DNA of 64,000 bases from Nocardia sp. Its GTDB lineage: Bacteria > Actinomycetota > Actinomycetes > Mycobacteriales > Mycobacteriaceae. Of the stretch, positions 46,435 to 55,260 are shown in pieces; positions within the stretch are counted from its first letter, which is position 1, and each line of letters opens with the position of its first letter. The translations under genes and the position numbers were made by a program. The notes beneath the pieces are model-generated. The model was not told the origin of the DNA, did not search any database, and saw nothing but the letters and a program-made list of their open reading frames with translations. Location of the stretch: positions 1 through 64,000 of the forward strand of contig NZ_JAODNK010000062.1 of NCBI RefSeq assembly GCF_025465275.1. Reading direction: 5' to 3'.

Positions 46435-47063
46435 CGTAGTAGCTCCGAGGCGGTAATGGCGTCGAAGATGCCGAACTCGCCGCCTCGGAGTTGCACCGAG
46501 ACGATGTGCTGTTCATCGGGCTGGTAGCGGTAGCCGCCCTGGATACCCGGAGTCAGCGTGACCGTCACCTCGCGTTTCGGGGTGAACCGGCGATACAGGG
46601 CGGTGTGCGACAGCTCCCAACCCTGTTGCTGCACACCGTAGATCCTGCCGGTCGGCACCCGCCGATTCACGAAGCGGGTCAGTTGATCGGCGGCCGCTTC
46701 CTCGGGCGTGAACCGATAGAGGCTGCGATCGAGCTGATCGAAGGGCTGGCGTAGTTCCTCGCGGGCGAAGAGTCCGCGCCACTGCTCGAGCGTGGTGCCC
46801 AGTGGCAGCGGGTGGGCTACGCCGATCAATCCGTCGGCGGGTAGCTCCAAGGACTCGCCGTCGACGTCGAGCAGGGTGTGGTCGTTCGCGATCCGGAATG
46901 ATCCGGTCACCATGTCCGCGGCGTCGAAGGTCGCCCAGACCAGCTGCTGTGCCACCGGTCCCAGCACCGGATGTTCGACCACGAGCGTGCGATAGGCAGC
47001 GGCCCGCCAGCGGCGGCCATCGACCATGGCGGACTCCAGCCGCCGTGTCTGTTCGGTGGTCAT
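46410..47063 (-). CDS. DUF4132 domain protein, short form
   Basis: A 217-aa protein consisting only of the C-terminal DUF4132 domain: LESAMVDGRRWRAAAYRTLVVEHPVLGP, QLVWATFDA, GVAHPLPLGTTLEQW and the terminal strand region. In most organisms this domain is the tail of a large (about 800-1200 aa) WGR/MolR-like protein. Here the upstream 150 bases carry nothing similar, so it is either a stand-alone version or a truncated remnant. ATG 47063. Confidence 0.72.
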   Translation of the reverse strand: MTTEQTRRLESAMVDGRRWRAAAYRTLVVEHPVLGPVAQQLVWATFDAADMVTGSFRIANDHTLLDVDGESLELPADGLIGVAHPLPLGTTLEQWRGLFAREELRQPFDQLDRSLYRFTPEEAAADQLTRFVNRRVPTGRIYGVQQQGWELSHTALYRRFTPKREVTVTLTPGIQGGYRYQPDEQHIVSVQLRGGEFGIFDAITASELLRQLERLAA

Positions 47064-47221
47064 ATCGGCCGGTACACCGCCTTTCCTTCCGTCCGCCGGG
47101 TAGCTCCGACAATCTTGCCGTGCGGCACCGACAGATTCGGCAGTGTGTCGGTCGGCGACGGTAGTGTGCTTGGTCGACGCTTCTATCGGAGCGGGCACAT
47201 GATCATCACAGGGGAGATCTC

Positions 47222-49333
47222 ATGGGTCGCGGGGGACAGGTTCGGCGGGGTGCGGTAGCGGTGCTGACGGCGATCATGGTCGCGGGATGCGGGGGTTCGG
47301 CGGCATCGCCCGATCCATTCCAATGGTTGGAGTCGGTCGACTCTCCGCGTGCGCAGGCCTGGGTGGCTTCGGAGAACACCAAGGCACTCGGTGTGCTGGA
47401 GCAGGATTCACACTATGCGGACAATCTCGCGCAGGCCGTGGCTATTGGCAATGCGCCGGACCGCCTGCCCGTGCCGGAATTCCACGACGGGACCATCGGA
47501 AATTTCTGGCAGGACGCCGATCATCAGCGGGGCATCTGGCGGGAGACGACCGTCGCCGATTACGAGTCGCCGCAACCACAGTGGAAGACCGTGCTCGATC
47601 TCGACGCACTGGCGAAGGCCGAGAACCGGAACTGGGTGTGGGAGGGCATGATCTGCGCACCGGTGACCGGCAGCCGCTGCCTGGTGAACCTGTCCGAGGG
47701 CGGCGAAGACGCGGTGACGGTACGCGAATTCGACCGTGCCACCGGTCAATTCGTGGCGGACGGGTTCACTCTCGACCGGGGCAAGCAGTACGTCTCGTGG
47801 GCCGACGACAACACCCTGCTGGTATCGCGGGAGTGGCAGGCGGGGGAGAAGACGACCTCGGGGTACCCCTATATCGTCAAGCGCTGGAAGCGTGGTCAGC
47901 CGCTCGCGCAGGCGGAGGAATTGCTGCGCGGCGATCCGTCGGACGGCCTGGCCACCGCACCGATATCGCTCGACGGCGGTAATGGCAAGCGTGCCAGTCT
48001 GATTGTGCGCCGGCCGTCGTTCTTCGACGCGCAGTTCGATCTGGTCGGTGCGGGGCAGCCGGTGCGGACGGCACTGCCGCCGAAATCCGAGCTGGAGGGC
48101 ATGGTCGGCGACCGGGTGGTGCTCTCGCTGCGGGACGACTGGACCGTCGGCGGCACCACCTTCCGGTCGGGGTCGCTGGTATCGCTCAATTCCGATGAAT
48201 TGGCCCGGGACCCCGAGCATTTGAAGCCGACCGTGGTTTACGTGCCCGGTCCGCAGGAGACCTTTCAGCACCTGCTGACCACCCGCGGGCACCTGGTGGT
48301 GACCTCGCTGTACGACGTGCGCGGGCGGGCCACCGTCTACACGCCGCAGCCCGACGGCAGCTGGTCGGGCGCGCCGGTTGTGCTGCCGGACAATGCGACC
48401 GTGCTCACCGTCGACGGTGATGCGCACGGGGATATCGCCTATCTGTCGGTGAGCTCGCTGCTCACTCCGTCCACGCTGTGGAGCGTGAATACCGCTGACG
48501 GCAAGGCCACGCCGGTGAAATCCGCACCCGCGCGGTTCGATTCGTCGCGATTTGTGGTCGAGCAGATCAAGGCCACCTCGGCGGACGGCACCAAGGTGCC
48601 CTACTTCATCGTGCACGCGGCCGATATGAAGTATGACGGCAGCAATCCGGCGATTGTCTACGCGTACGGCGGGTTCGGCCTCTCCTCCACGCCCGCCTAC
48701 AACGGGCTGGCCGGTAAGTCCTGGCTGGAGCACGGCGGGGTGTACGTCATCGCCAATATTCGCGGTGGCGGCGAGTACGGTCCGGCCTGGCACGAGGCGG
48801 CGCTGAAGACCAAGCGGCAGAAGGCCTTCGACGATTTCGAGGCGGTCGCCGACGATCTGATCGCCCGGGATGTCACCACACCGCGGCACCTCGGCATCCA
48901 GGGCGGTTCGAACGGCGGGCTGCTCATGGGTGTGGAGTTCACGCAGCATCCCCAGCTGTGGAACGCTGTGGACATTCAGGTGCCGCTGCTGGATATGGAG
49001 CGCTACGAGAAGATCGCGGCGGGCGCCTCCTGGGTGGGCGAGTACGGGTCGATGGCGAACCCGGACGAACGCGCCTTCCTCGAATCCATCTCGCCCTATG
49101 CGCAATTGAAGGCCGGCGTGAAATATCCCGAGCCCTTCGTCTGGACCACCACCAAGGACGACCGTGTCGGGCCGCAGCACGCTCGGAAATTCGCCGCCCG
49201 ACTATCCGCGCTCGGTGACCCGTACCTGTTCTACGAGGCCACCCAGGGCGGTCACGGTGCCGGGGCCAACAATGACGACAAGGCGCACACCAGCGCCCTC
49301 GAATACACCTACTTCATGCGGCAGCTGATGTAG
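47222..49333 (+). CDS. Prolyl-oligopeptidase family (S9) lipoprotein
   Basis: A 703-aa serine peptidase with a lipoprotein signal (RRGAVAVLTAIMVAGCGG, lipid-attachment Cys about 23), then a seven-bladed propeller and the C-terminal hydrolase domain. Nucleophile Ser in GIQGGSNGGLLMG, acid in TTKDDRVGP and His in TQGGHGAGAN. S9 enzymes cut short peptides after Pro. ATG 47222 with GGGGAG 8 nt before. It is exported and likely anchored to the outer leaflet. Unit ended by terminator 49337-49368. Confidence 0.92.
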   Translation: MGRGGQVRRGAVAVLTAIMVAGCGGSAASPDPFQWLESVDSPRAQAWVASENTKALGVLEQDSHYADNLAQAVAIGNAPDRLPVPEFHDGTIGNFWQDADHQRGIWRETTVADYESPQPQWKTVLDLDALAKAENRNWVWEGMICAPVTGSRCLVNLSEGGEDAVTVREFDRATGQFVADGFTLDRGKQYVSWADDNTLLVSREWQAGEKTTSGYPYIVKRWKRGQPLAQAEELLRGDPSDGLATAPISLDGGNGKRASLIVRRPSFFDAQFDLVGAGQPVRTALPPKSELEGMVGDRVVLSLRDDWTVGGTTFRSGSLVSLNSDELARDPEHLKPTVVYVPGPQETFQHLLTTRGHLVVTSLYDVRGRATVYTPQPDGSWSGAPVVLPDNATVLTVDGDAHGDIAYLSVSSLLTPSTLWSVNTADGKATPVKSAPARFDSSRFVVEQIKATSADGTKVPYFIVHAADMKYDGSNPAIVYAYGGFGLSSTPAYNGLAGKSWLEHGGVYVIANIRGGGEYGPAWHEAALKTKRQKAFDDFEAVADDLIARDVTTPRHLGIQGGSNGGLLMGVEFTQHPQLWNAVDIQVPLLDMERYEKIAAGASWVGEYGSMANPDERAFLESISPYAQLKAGVKYPEPFVWTTTKDDRVGPQHARKFAARLSALGDPYLFYEATQGGHGAGANNDDKAHTSALEYTYFMRQLM

Positions 49334-49336
49334 GGA

Positions 49337-49368
49337 TCCCGGGGTCCATGTCCCCGGGGACCCCGGGA
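49337..49368. terminator. Bidirectional terminator
   Basis: Stem TCCCGGGGTCC / GGACCCCGGGA with 10-nt loop, between convergent S9 peptidase and TetR genes. Confidence 0.88.
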
Positions 49369-49389
49369 AGGAGACTGTTTCAGCGGGTG

Positions 49390-50019
49390 TCAGTCGCTGA
49401 TGATCAGCGAAACCGCAATGGGCACAAGCATGTCGACGAGTTCGCTGACCGGCGGCCGTGGATCCGACAGTAGCCATTCGTGGGCCAGGCCGTTGACCGC
49501 GCCGATCAAGGCGCTGCCCGCCATATCCGAATTACCGCGCATGCGGGCGCTCGGACCGGCGAGTGGTTCCAGCGCAGCCCGGATGGTGGCGACCCAGACG
49601 TGCCGGCGAGCGCGGCGGTGCTCTTCCATGGCCTGGCTGACGCCGACGACCTCGACGAAGGCGACCTTGGCGCGATAGGGGTCGGCGCCGACCGATTCGA
49701 GAAAGGCGGACAGCACCAGCGTGACCGTATCGCGGGGTTCGGGATCGGGGCCGAGCGTGCTGAGCGCGGCGCCGAGCGCGGCGGCGGCCGCGTCCTGGAT
49801 CTGGTCGTAGGCGGCGACGAGTACATCCTCGCGGGTGGCGAACTCCTCGTAGAACTGCCGCTTGGACAGTCCGGCGGCCGCGCACACATCGGCGAGCGAG
49901 CAGTTGGCATAGCCGCGTGCACCGAAGATCTGGATGGCGGCATCGAGAAACCGCTGCCGGCGTTCGGCTTTCCGTTCGGTGACGGCTCGGCCGCCGTACT
50001 GCCTGCCCTCGATCGTCAC
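49390..50019 (-). CDS. TetR-family regulator
   Basis: A 209-aa regulator with helix-turn-helix RQRFLDAAIQIFGARGYANCSLADVCAAAGLSKRQFYEEFATRED (residues about 22-66), then a helical ligand domain. GTG start 50019 with GAGGG 8 nt before; that ribosome site is itself part of a 20-bp tandem repeat (49998-50057). A partly palindromic TGGTCCGCACCA (50069-50080) lies further upstream. Target genes unknown. Confidence 0.9.
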   Translation of the reverse strand: MTIEGRQYGGRAVTERKAERRQRFLDAAIQIFGARGYANCSLADVCAAAGLSKRQFYEEFATREDVLVAAYDQIQDAAAAALGAALSTLGPDPEPRDTVTLVLSAFLESVGADPYRAKVAFVEVVGVSQAMEEHRRARRHVWVATIRAALEPLAGPSARMRGNSDMAGSALIGAVNGLAHEWLLSDPRPPVSELVDMLVPIAVSLIISD

Positions 50020-50057
50020 TGCCTGCCCTCGGGTTTCACTGCCTGCCTTCGGTGTAG
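49998..50057. repeat. Three tandem 20-bp repeats at TetR start
   Basis: ACTGCCTGCCCTCG begins at 49998, 50018 and 50038 (third copy with one change), a period of exactly 20 bp. The first unit is inside the coding region, the second supplies start codon and ribosome site. Confidence 0.85.
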
Positions 50058-50105
50058 CGCGCTCTTTATGGTCCGCACCAAAGGTAACGGGGGAGTGCCG
50101 GGAAT

Positions 50106-50720
50106 TCAGCGACGGGGACGCAAACCGTCCAACATGTGGGTCACGGTCTCTTCGAAAAGTCCGTCCGCATCCTCGGCGGTCACAAAGCCCGATCCCACGA
50201 AGGTCGCCAGCCCCTGCAGCGCCGCCATGGCCGACAGGCAGATTCGCCGCGGGTCACCGGCCACCACCTCGCCGAGCTCCTGGCCATCGGTGATCATGGC
50301 GAACGGCATGGCGAGCGCCTTACCCACCGCCGCCTCGATGGCCGGGGTCTGCCGGCTCTTGCGCGCGAACATGACGGCCAGCAGCGCCGGATTGTCGATG
50401 GCGAAGCGCATATAGGCCCGCGCCACCGCGGTGACGCGCTCGAGCAGGGTGCCGGAAGCCGCGACGGTTTCGAAGGAGGCGCCGAGCCGTTCGAAGCCCG
50501 CGGCGGCGAGCGCGTCCAGCAGCGCCTGCTTATCGCGGAAGTGCCGGCTCGGGGCGGCGTGCGAAACGCCGGTATCGCGGGCGAGCTGCCGCAGCGAGAG
50601 CCCGTCGACCCCGCCGCGGCGCAGCAGCGCTTCGGCGCGGCGCAGGAGTTCGGCTCGGAGGTCGCCGTGGTGATACGAGCGCTGGGTGGCGACAACGGTG
50701 TCATGACGAGACATGGTCAT
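50106..50720 (-). CDS. TetR-family regulator, divergent to YhgE/Pip exporter
   Basis: A 204-aa TetR protein with RSYHHGDLRAELLRRAEALLRRGGVDGLSLRQLARDTGVSHAAPSRHFRDK as DNA-binding region and a WHG-type ligand domain. ATG 50720 (or 50714). It faces the YhgE/Pip gene across 73 nt that contain a promoter overlapped by an inverted repeat, and is most likely its repressor. Confidence 0.9.
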   Translation of the reverse strand: MTMSRHDTVVATQRSYHHGDLRAELLRRAEALLRRGGVDGLSLRQLARDTGVSHAAPSRHFRDKQALLDALAAAGFERLGASFETVAASGTLLERVTAVARAYMRFAIDNPALLAVMFARKSRQTPAIEAAVGKALAMPFAMITDGQELGEVVAGDPRRICLSAMAALQGLATFVGSGFVTAEDADGLFEETVTHMLDGLRPRR

Positions 50721-50750
50721 TGCAGGATATCGGACACACTCCGCGATGTT

Positions 50751-50783
50751 GGCATTGACTACTTTGTTGTCAGTGCCTACATT
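50751..50783 (+). promoter_or_regulatory. Promoter and operator of the YhgE/Pip gene
   Basis: TTGACT (50755-50760), 17-bp spacer, TACATT (50778-50783). The inverted repeat GGCATTGAC (50751-50759) / GTCAGTGCC (50769-50777), 8 of 9 matched, covers the -35 and spacer. Confidence 0.75.
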
Positions 50784-50793
50784 GACACTTGCT

Positions 50794-52098
50794 ATGACGA
50801 AAAACAGTGTGCCGCTGCGCGGCTGGATCGGACCGGTCCTGGTGGTCACCCTGCTGGCTGCGCTGATGGGCACCATGTACCTGGGATACACCTCCGATCC
50901 CGAGAAAAACCTGCACGATTTCCCGATCGCGCTGGTGAACCAGGACAACGGCGACGTCCTCGACGGGAAGCCGATGAATATCGGCAACCAGATCACCGAC
51001 GCGCTGACCGCGCAGATTCCGGCCGACAAGATCGACCTGCGGGTGATCGGCATCAGCGAGTCCCAGCGGTTGCTCTCCGACGGCCGCATCTACGGCGAGA
51101 TCGTCATCCCGAGCGATTTCACGAAGCGGCTCACCATCCTGGCTGCCGCCTCGGTGGTGCCCGGTGATATCGAGCGACCCGTCATCAGCGTGCACACCAA
51201 TCCGCGCGCGAGCACCTACTCCGCCTCGATCGTGCAGCGCATTACCGATCGGGCCATGGCCCAGGTCAATGACACCGTCGGCGCGCAGCTCACCGCCCAG
51301 GTCAAGGCGAAACTGCAACCCGCCCCGGGCGTCGCGCCCACCGAGCTCAGCGGTGCGGCGCGCTTGCAGTTGGCCAAGCCGATCGATGTCAGTGTCAGCG
51401 CCTTCCATCCGCTGCCCGAGGGCACCGGCCAGGGTTTGTCGGCCTTCTTCTACACCCTCATCCTGCTGTTCATCGGATTCAGCGGGGCCATGATCATTCA
51501 CTCCATGGTCGACAATGTGCTCGGCTACGTGCCCGCCGAATACGGCCCCTGGTACCGGCACCTGCCGCCGGTGGCCATCTCACGCTGGCGCACCCTGCTG
51601 GTGAAATGGGCCATGGCGGTGGTGATCGCGCCGATCTCCTCGGGAGTCTTCCTCGGCATCGCGAAGCTGCTCGATATGCCGATCGAGCATGCCTTGCCGC
51701 TGTTCCTCTACGGCACTCTCGCGATCATCGCCGTCTGTGTGACGGGCCTGTCGGTGCTGGCCGCCTTCGGTACCGCCGGTCTGCTGATCAATATGATCGT
51801 CTTCGTGGTGCTGGGCCTGCCGTCCTCTTCGGGCAGCATCCCCATCGAGGCGACTCCGCGCTATATCGCCTTCCTCGCGAATTTCGAACCCATGCACCAG
51901 ATCTACCTGGCCGTGCGCTCGCTGCTCTTCTTCGACGGGCATCTCGAAGCCGGCCTGAGTACCGGTCTGTGGATGACGCTGTTCGGTCTCACCGCCGGTC
52001 TGCTGCTCGGTGCGATCGCCACCCACGGTTACGACCTGCGCGGCCTGTCGCGGCTCGGCGTGTCGCACAAGCCCGATGCAGAGGTGCTGGTGGAGTAG
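50794..52098 (+). CDS. YhgE/Pip-type ABC-2-like membrane protein
   Basis: A 434-aa membrane protein. One N-terminal helix (WIGPVLVVTLLAALMGTMYLG) leads to a large extracytoplasmic domain (FPIALVNQDNGDVLDGKPMNIGNQITDAL), then five or six C-terminal helices. This is the YhgE/Pip/DUF3533 plan, linked to phage receptor, drug resistance or export. ATG 50794. It is the target of the divergent TetR regulator. The CDGSH gene follows 5 nt later in the same direction. Confidence 0.85.
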   Translation: MTKNSVPLRGWIGPVLVVTLLAALMGTMYLGYTSDPEKNLHDFPIALVNQDNGDVLDGKPMNIGNQITDALTAQIPADKIDLRVIGISESQRLLSDGRIYGEIVIPSDFTKRLTILAAASVVPGDIERPVISVHTNPRASTYSASIVQRITDRAMAQVNDTVGAQLTAQVKAKLQPAPGVAPTELSGAARLQLAKPIDVSVSAFHPLPEGTGQGLSAFFYTLILLFIGFSGAMIIHSMVDNVLGYVPAEYGPWYRHLPPVAISRWRTLLVKWAMAVVIAPISSGVFLGIAKLLDMPIEHALPLFLYGTLAIIAVCVTGLSVLAAFGTAGLLINMIVFVVLGLPSSSGSIPIEATPRYIAFLANFEPMHQIYLAVRSLLFFDGHLEAGLSTGLWMTLFGLTAGLLLGAIATHGYDLRGLSRLGVSHKPDAEVLVE

Positions 52099-52103
52099 TT
52101 CCT

Positions 52104-52796
52104 GTGCAGATCAGGGTTACGGAGAACGGCCCGTATCGCGTCACCGGCGCGGTCCCGCTCGCGACGCAGACCATCGGCACCGATGCGGCGGGCACCTCGC
52201 GGGAGTGGCAGGAAGGTGACCCGGTCCAGCCGCCGGGCGACAGCTACAGCCTGTGCCGGTGCGGACATTCGGGCAAGAAGCCGTTCTGCGACGGCACGCA
52301 TGCCAAGATCGGATTCGACGGCACCGAAGTCGCCACGCGCGCACCGTATCTGGCACAGGCCACCGAACAGGACGGCCCGGAGCTCACCCTGACCGATGCG
52401 CAGCAGCTGTGCGCGTTCGCCCGCTTCTGCGATGCCGACGGCCAGGTCTGGAATCTGGTGGAACAGCCGGGAGCGCAGGCCGCCGCGGCCACCCGGCAGC
52501 AATCGCAGGACTGCCCGTCCGGTCGCCTGGTCGCCTGGAATCTGGCCGAGCGCACCGCATTCGAACCGGAACTGCCGAAATCCATTGGTCTGGTCGAGGA
52601 TCCGGCGAAGGGTGTCAGCGGGCCGTACTGGGTGCGCGGCGGCATCCGGGTCACCGCCGCCGACGGCACCGACTACGAGCTGCGCAACCGGGTAACACTG
52701 TGCCGCTGCGGGGAATCGCGTAATAAGCCGTTCTGCGACGGCAGCCATGCCGCCATCGGATTCACCGACTCGCCGGGCGACGACCAAGCGCGGTGA
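52104..52796 (+). CDS. Double-CDGSH iron-sulfur protein
   Basis: A 230-aa protein with two CDGSH [2Fe-2S] sites: CRCGHSGKKPFCDGTHAKIGF (about residues 50-70) and CRCGESRNKPFCDGSHAAIGF (about 200-220), each with the Cys3-His ligand set. Between them lies a divergent domain with LCAFARFCD and QDCPSGRL cysteines, like the DUF1271 iron-sulfur module. GTG 52104 with GGTGGAG 9 nt upstream. Co-directional and 5 nt after the exporter gene, so it may belong to the TetR-controlled operon. Redox or cluster-transfer role is inferred. Confidence 0.9.
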   Translation: MQIRVTENGPYRVTGAVPLATQTIGTDAAGTSREWQEGDPVQPPGDSYSLCRCGHSGKKPFCDGTHAKIGFDGTEVATRAPYLAQATEQDGPELTLTDAQQLCAFARFCDADGQVWNLVEQPGAQAAAATRQQSQDCPSGRLVAWNLAERTAFEPELPKSIGLVEDPAKGVSGPYWVRGGIRVTAADGTDYELRNRVTLCRCGESRNKPFCDGSHAAIGFTDSPGDDQAR

Positions 52797-52906
52797 CCGA
52801 TTGGGGCCGAGTGACTTTCGGCCCTGTTCGTTGCAGAGCTGTGACGGCACCATTGGCCTCGGGCACCGAATCACTCATCCGGCGTGATGATCATTGGGGG
52901 CGGCTC

Positions 52907-53611
52907 GTGGGATGGATTCGTGGCATGGGTTCCGCACAGTTCGACCAGCTGACAGGACAATTCCTGCGCGCGGTCGGAGATGCGGGCGGTGGGCTGACAG
53001 CGGTCTGCGGGGCCTGCATTCGGGTGCTGCCGGTCCGTCGTGCCGCCATCGTGCTGGAGGAGCGCGATGCGGGCATGCAACCCTGGTGTGCCAGTGACGA
53101 ATTCGCCGGCACGGTGGAGTGCGCGCAAGCCACCGCGGGGGAGGGCCCGGCGACGTCGGCGGTGACCGGCGGGGTGCCGGTGCTGGTCAGCGACTTCCAC
53201 TCCGAATGCGAGCAGTGGCCGGGCTTCGCCGAAGCCCTTGCGGGCGCGGCGGTCTCCGGTTCCATGTTCGCGGTGCCCATGCGGCTGGGACCGATTCGGC
53301 TCGGCGCGGTGGATCTGTATCGCGATGCGCTCGGCCGCCCTGGGCCACGGCTCATGTCGGCGGCCCTGCACATTGCCGATCTGGTGACCGCCAGCCTGGT
53401 GCTGGCCTCCGGCGTGCAGGCGCAGCAGTGGGCACAACCGTTGTCCAGTCAGTGGATTCACCAGGCGGCGGGCATGACCAGCGCGCAATTGGGCATCGAG
53501 ATCACCGATGCGTACGCCCGGATGCGCGGATACGCCTTCACCCATGATCTTTCGCTGGCGGAGGTGGCGCACCGCGTGGTGCAGTGCCGCCTCCGCATCG
53601 AATCCGAGTGA
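52907..53611 (+). CDS. GAF-ANTAR regulator
   Basis: A protein of about 234 aa. A GAF-type sensor domain (RRAAIVLEERDAGMQPWCASDEFAGTVE to DLYRDALGRPGP) is followed by a C-terminal ANTAR RNA-binding domain, IHQAAGMTSAQLGIEITDAYARMRGYAF. ANTAR proteins bind two-hexaloop hairpins in nascent RNA and prevent termination. The GTG at 52907 has GGGGG 7 nt upstream; an ATG at 52925 is an alternative. The RNA target is not evident. Confidence 0.88.
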   Translation: MGWIRGMGSAQFDQLTGQFLRAVGDAGGGLTAVCGACIRVLPVRRAAIVLEERDAGMQPWCASDEFAGTVECAQATAGEGPATSAVTGGVPVLVSDFHSECEQWPGFAEALAGAAVSGSMFAVPMRLGPIRLGAVDLYRDALGRPGPRLMSAALHIADLVTASLVLASGVQAQQWAQPLSSQWIHQAAGMTSAQLGIEITDAYARMRGYAFTHDLSLAEVAHRVVQCRLRIESE

Positions 53612-53617
53612 AACCGC

Positions 53618-55168
53618 TCAGTGCGCGGAGGTGGCCGTGAAGCCGCGCGGCACCAGCACCACCGTCAGCACCGCCACCGCGCCCACCATGCCGGCGGAGA
53701 TCCACGAGGTGGTGGTGAGTGCGGAATCGAAGGCGTGCTGGGCGATTTCGAGAATATGCGCCCCGGCCGGTCCGCCGACCTGGTCCGCCACATAGGCCGC
53801 CCCGCCGACCGAACCGCGCGCGGTATCGAGCTGATCGCCCTGTAGCGGCAGATCCGTCATATGTGAGACGAACAGGCGGCCGTGGATACTGCCCAGCAGG
53901 GCCACACCCAGACCGATCCCCAATTCGTAGTTGGTCTCCTCGACCGCGCCCGCCATTCCGGCGCGCTCCGCAGGCACCGCGGACACCAGAACCGCTGCGG
54001 CCGTGGTGATTGCCAGCCCGTCCCCGAGTCCGAGCGTGAACAGCACCAGCGCCACCAGCGGATACGTGGTGTCCGGCACGGCCGCCAGCACCGCGAAACC
54101 CAGCGCGACCGCACCCAGCGCGACGCCCATCAGAGCGCGCACACCGACCCGCTGCAGCAGCCACGGCGTCGAGAGTGATCCGAGCAGCATGGCGACGGCG
54201 GCGGGCAGGGTGCGCAGGCCCGCCTCCGACGGCGTGTAGCCGTGAATGTATTGCAGCCACAACGAGATCAGGAACAGCGCAGCACCGATGGCGAGCATGG
54301 CCAGCAGCGTCGCCAGCGCCGCCGCCGTGAAGGCGCGATTGCGGAACAGCCGCACATCCAGCAGCGGATCGGGCGATTTCAGCTGGCGGTAGGTGAACAG
54401 TCCCAGCAGCAGTATTGCGGCGGCCAGGATCACCAGATCCACCGCCGCCGGATTGCCCTTGGCCACATGCTTGATACCCCAGGCGAGCGCGACGATGCCG
54501 AGCACGGAGAGCACCGCGCTGAACCAGTCCAGGCTGCCGTGTTGCGGCGCACGGTATTCCGGCAGCAGCCACAGTCCGGCCACCACGGTGAACACGACAA
54601 CCGGCACATTCAGCCAGAAGGCCGCCGACCAGCCGAAGGACTGCACCAGATGCCCGCCGACCAGCGGACCGATGGCCGCACCCGCGCCCGCCACCGAGGC
54701 CCAGATGCCGATGGCCTGGGTGCGCTCGTGATCGTCGGTGAAGATGGTGCGAATGATCGAGAGCGTGGACGGCATCACCATGGCGCCGCCGATGCCGAGC
54801 AGTGCGCGACCGGCAATCAGCTGCGTGGGCGTATGCGAGGTGGCGGCGACCACCGAGGCCAGGCCGAACAGGATGAATCCGGCAATGAACAGGCGCTTGC
54901 GGCCGAATCGGTCACCGATCGCACCGCAGGTGATGAGCAGGCCGCCCAGGACCAGGCCATAGAGGTCGACGATCCACAGCTGTTGCATGGGGCTGGGATC
55001 CATATGGTCGATCAGTGATGGCAGCGCCACATTCAGAATCGTGGCATCCATGGCGACGAGCAGCAGGCTCGCGCACAGCACCGCGAGCATCGCCCAGCGG
55101 CCGGTTATCGGGGCACGGCTGCTGCCTGGCAGTTCCTGCGATAACTGCCGGGGTGGGATGCGACCCAC
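53618..55168 (-). CDS. MFS drug transporter, DHA2 family
   Basis: A 516-aa 14-helix proton-linked exporter: SLLLVAMDATILNVALPSLIDHM, motif A GAIGDRFGRKRLFIAG, and motif C region VAGAGAAIGPLVGGHLVQSFGWSAAFWLNVP. The GTG at 55168 follows a GGAGG 8 nt upstream and is preferred to an ATG at 55201. No adjacent TetR gene; the GAF-ANTAR gene is convergent with 6 nt between stops. Confidence 0.92.
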   Translation of the reverse strand: MGRIPPRQLSQELPGSSRAPITGRWAMLAVLCASLLLVAMDATILNVALPSLIDHMDPSPMQQLWIVDLYGLVLGGLLITCGAIGDRFGRKRLFIAGFILFGLASVVAATSHTPTQLIAGRALLGIGGAMVMPSTLSIIRTIFTDDHERTQAIGIWASVAGAGAAIGPLVGGHLVQSFGWSAAFWLNVPVVVFTVVAGLWLLPEYRAPQHGSLDWFSAVLSVLGIVALAWGIKHVAKGNPAAVDLVILAAAILLLGLFTYRQLKSPDPLLDVRLFRNRAFTAAALATLLAMLAIGAALFLISLWLQYIHGYTPSEAGLRTLPAAVAMLLGSLSTPWLLQRVGVRALMGVALGAVALGFAVLAAVPDTTYPLVALVLFTLGLGDGLAITTAAAVLVSAVPAERAGMAGAVEETNYELGIGLGVALLGSIHGRLFVSHMTDLPLQGDQLDTARGSVGGAAYVADQVGGPAGAHILEIAQHAFDSALTTTSWISAGMVGAVAVLTVVLVPRGFTATSAH

Positions 55169-55260
55169 GTTCCCGCCTCCTCGGATAGGTACTCGCGACA
55201 TACCAGCAACGCTCTGGCTAGCACCCTATCGCCGTTCCGGGGAGGCGGCGGAAACCCCTG

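Noticed and set aside
47408..49180. 590-codon open frame opposite the S9 peptidase
   Set aside because: Low-complexity Arg/Gly/His composition; opposite strand contains all peptidase motifs.
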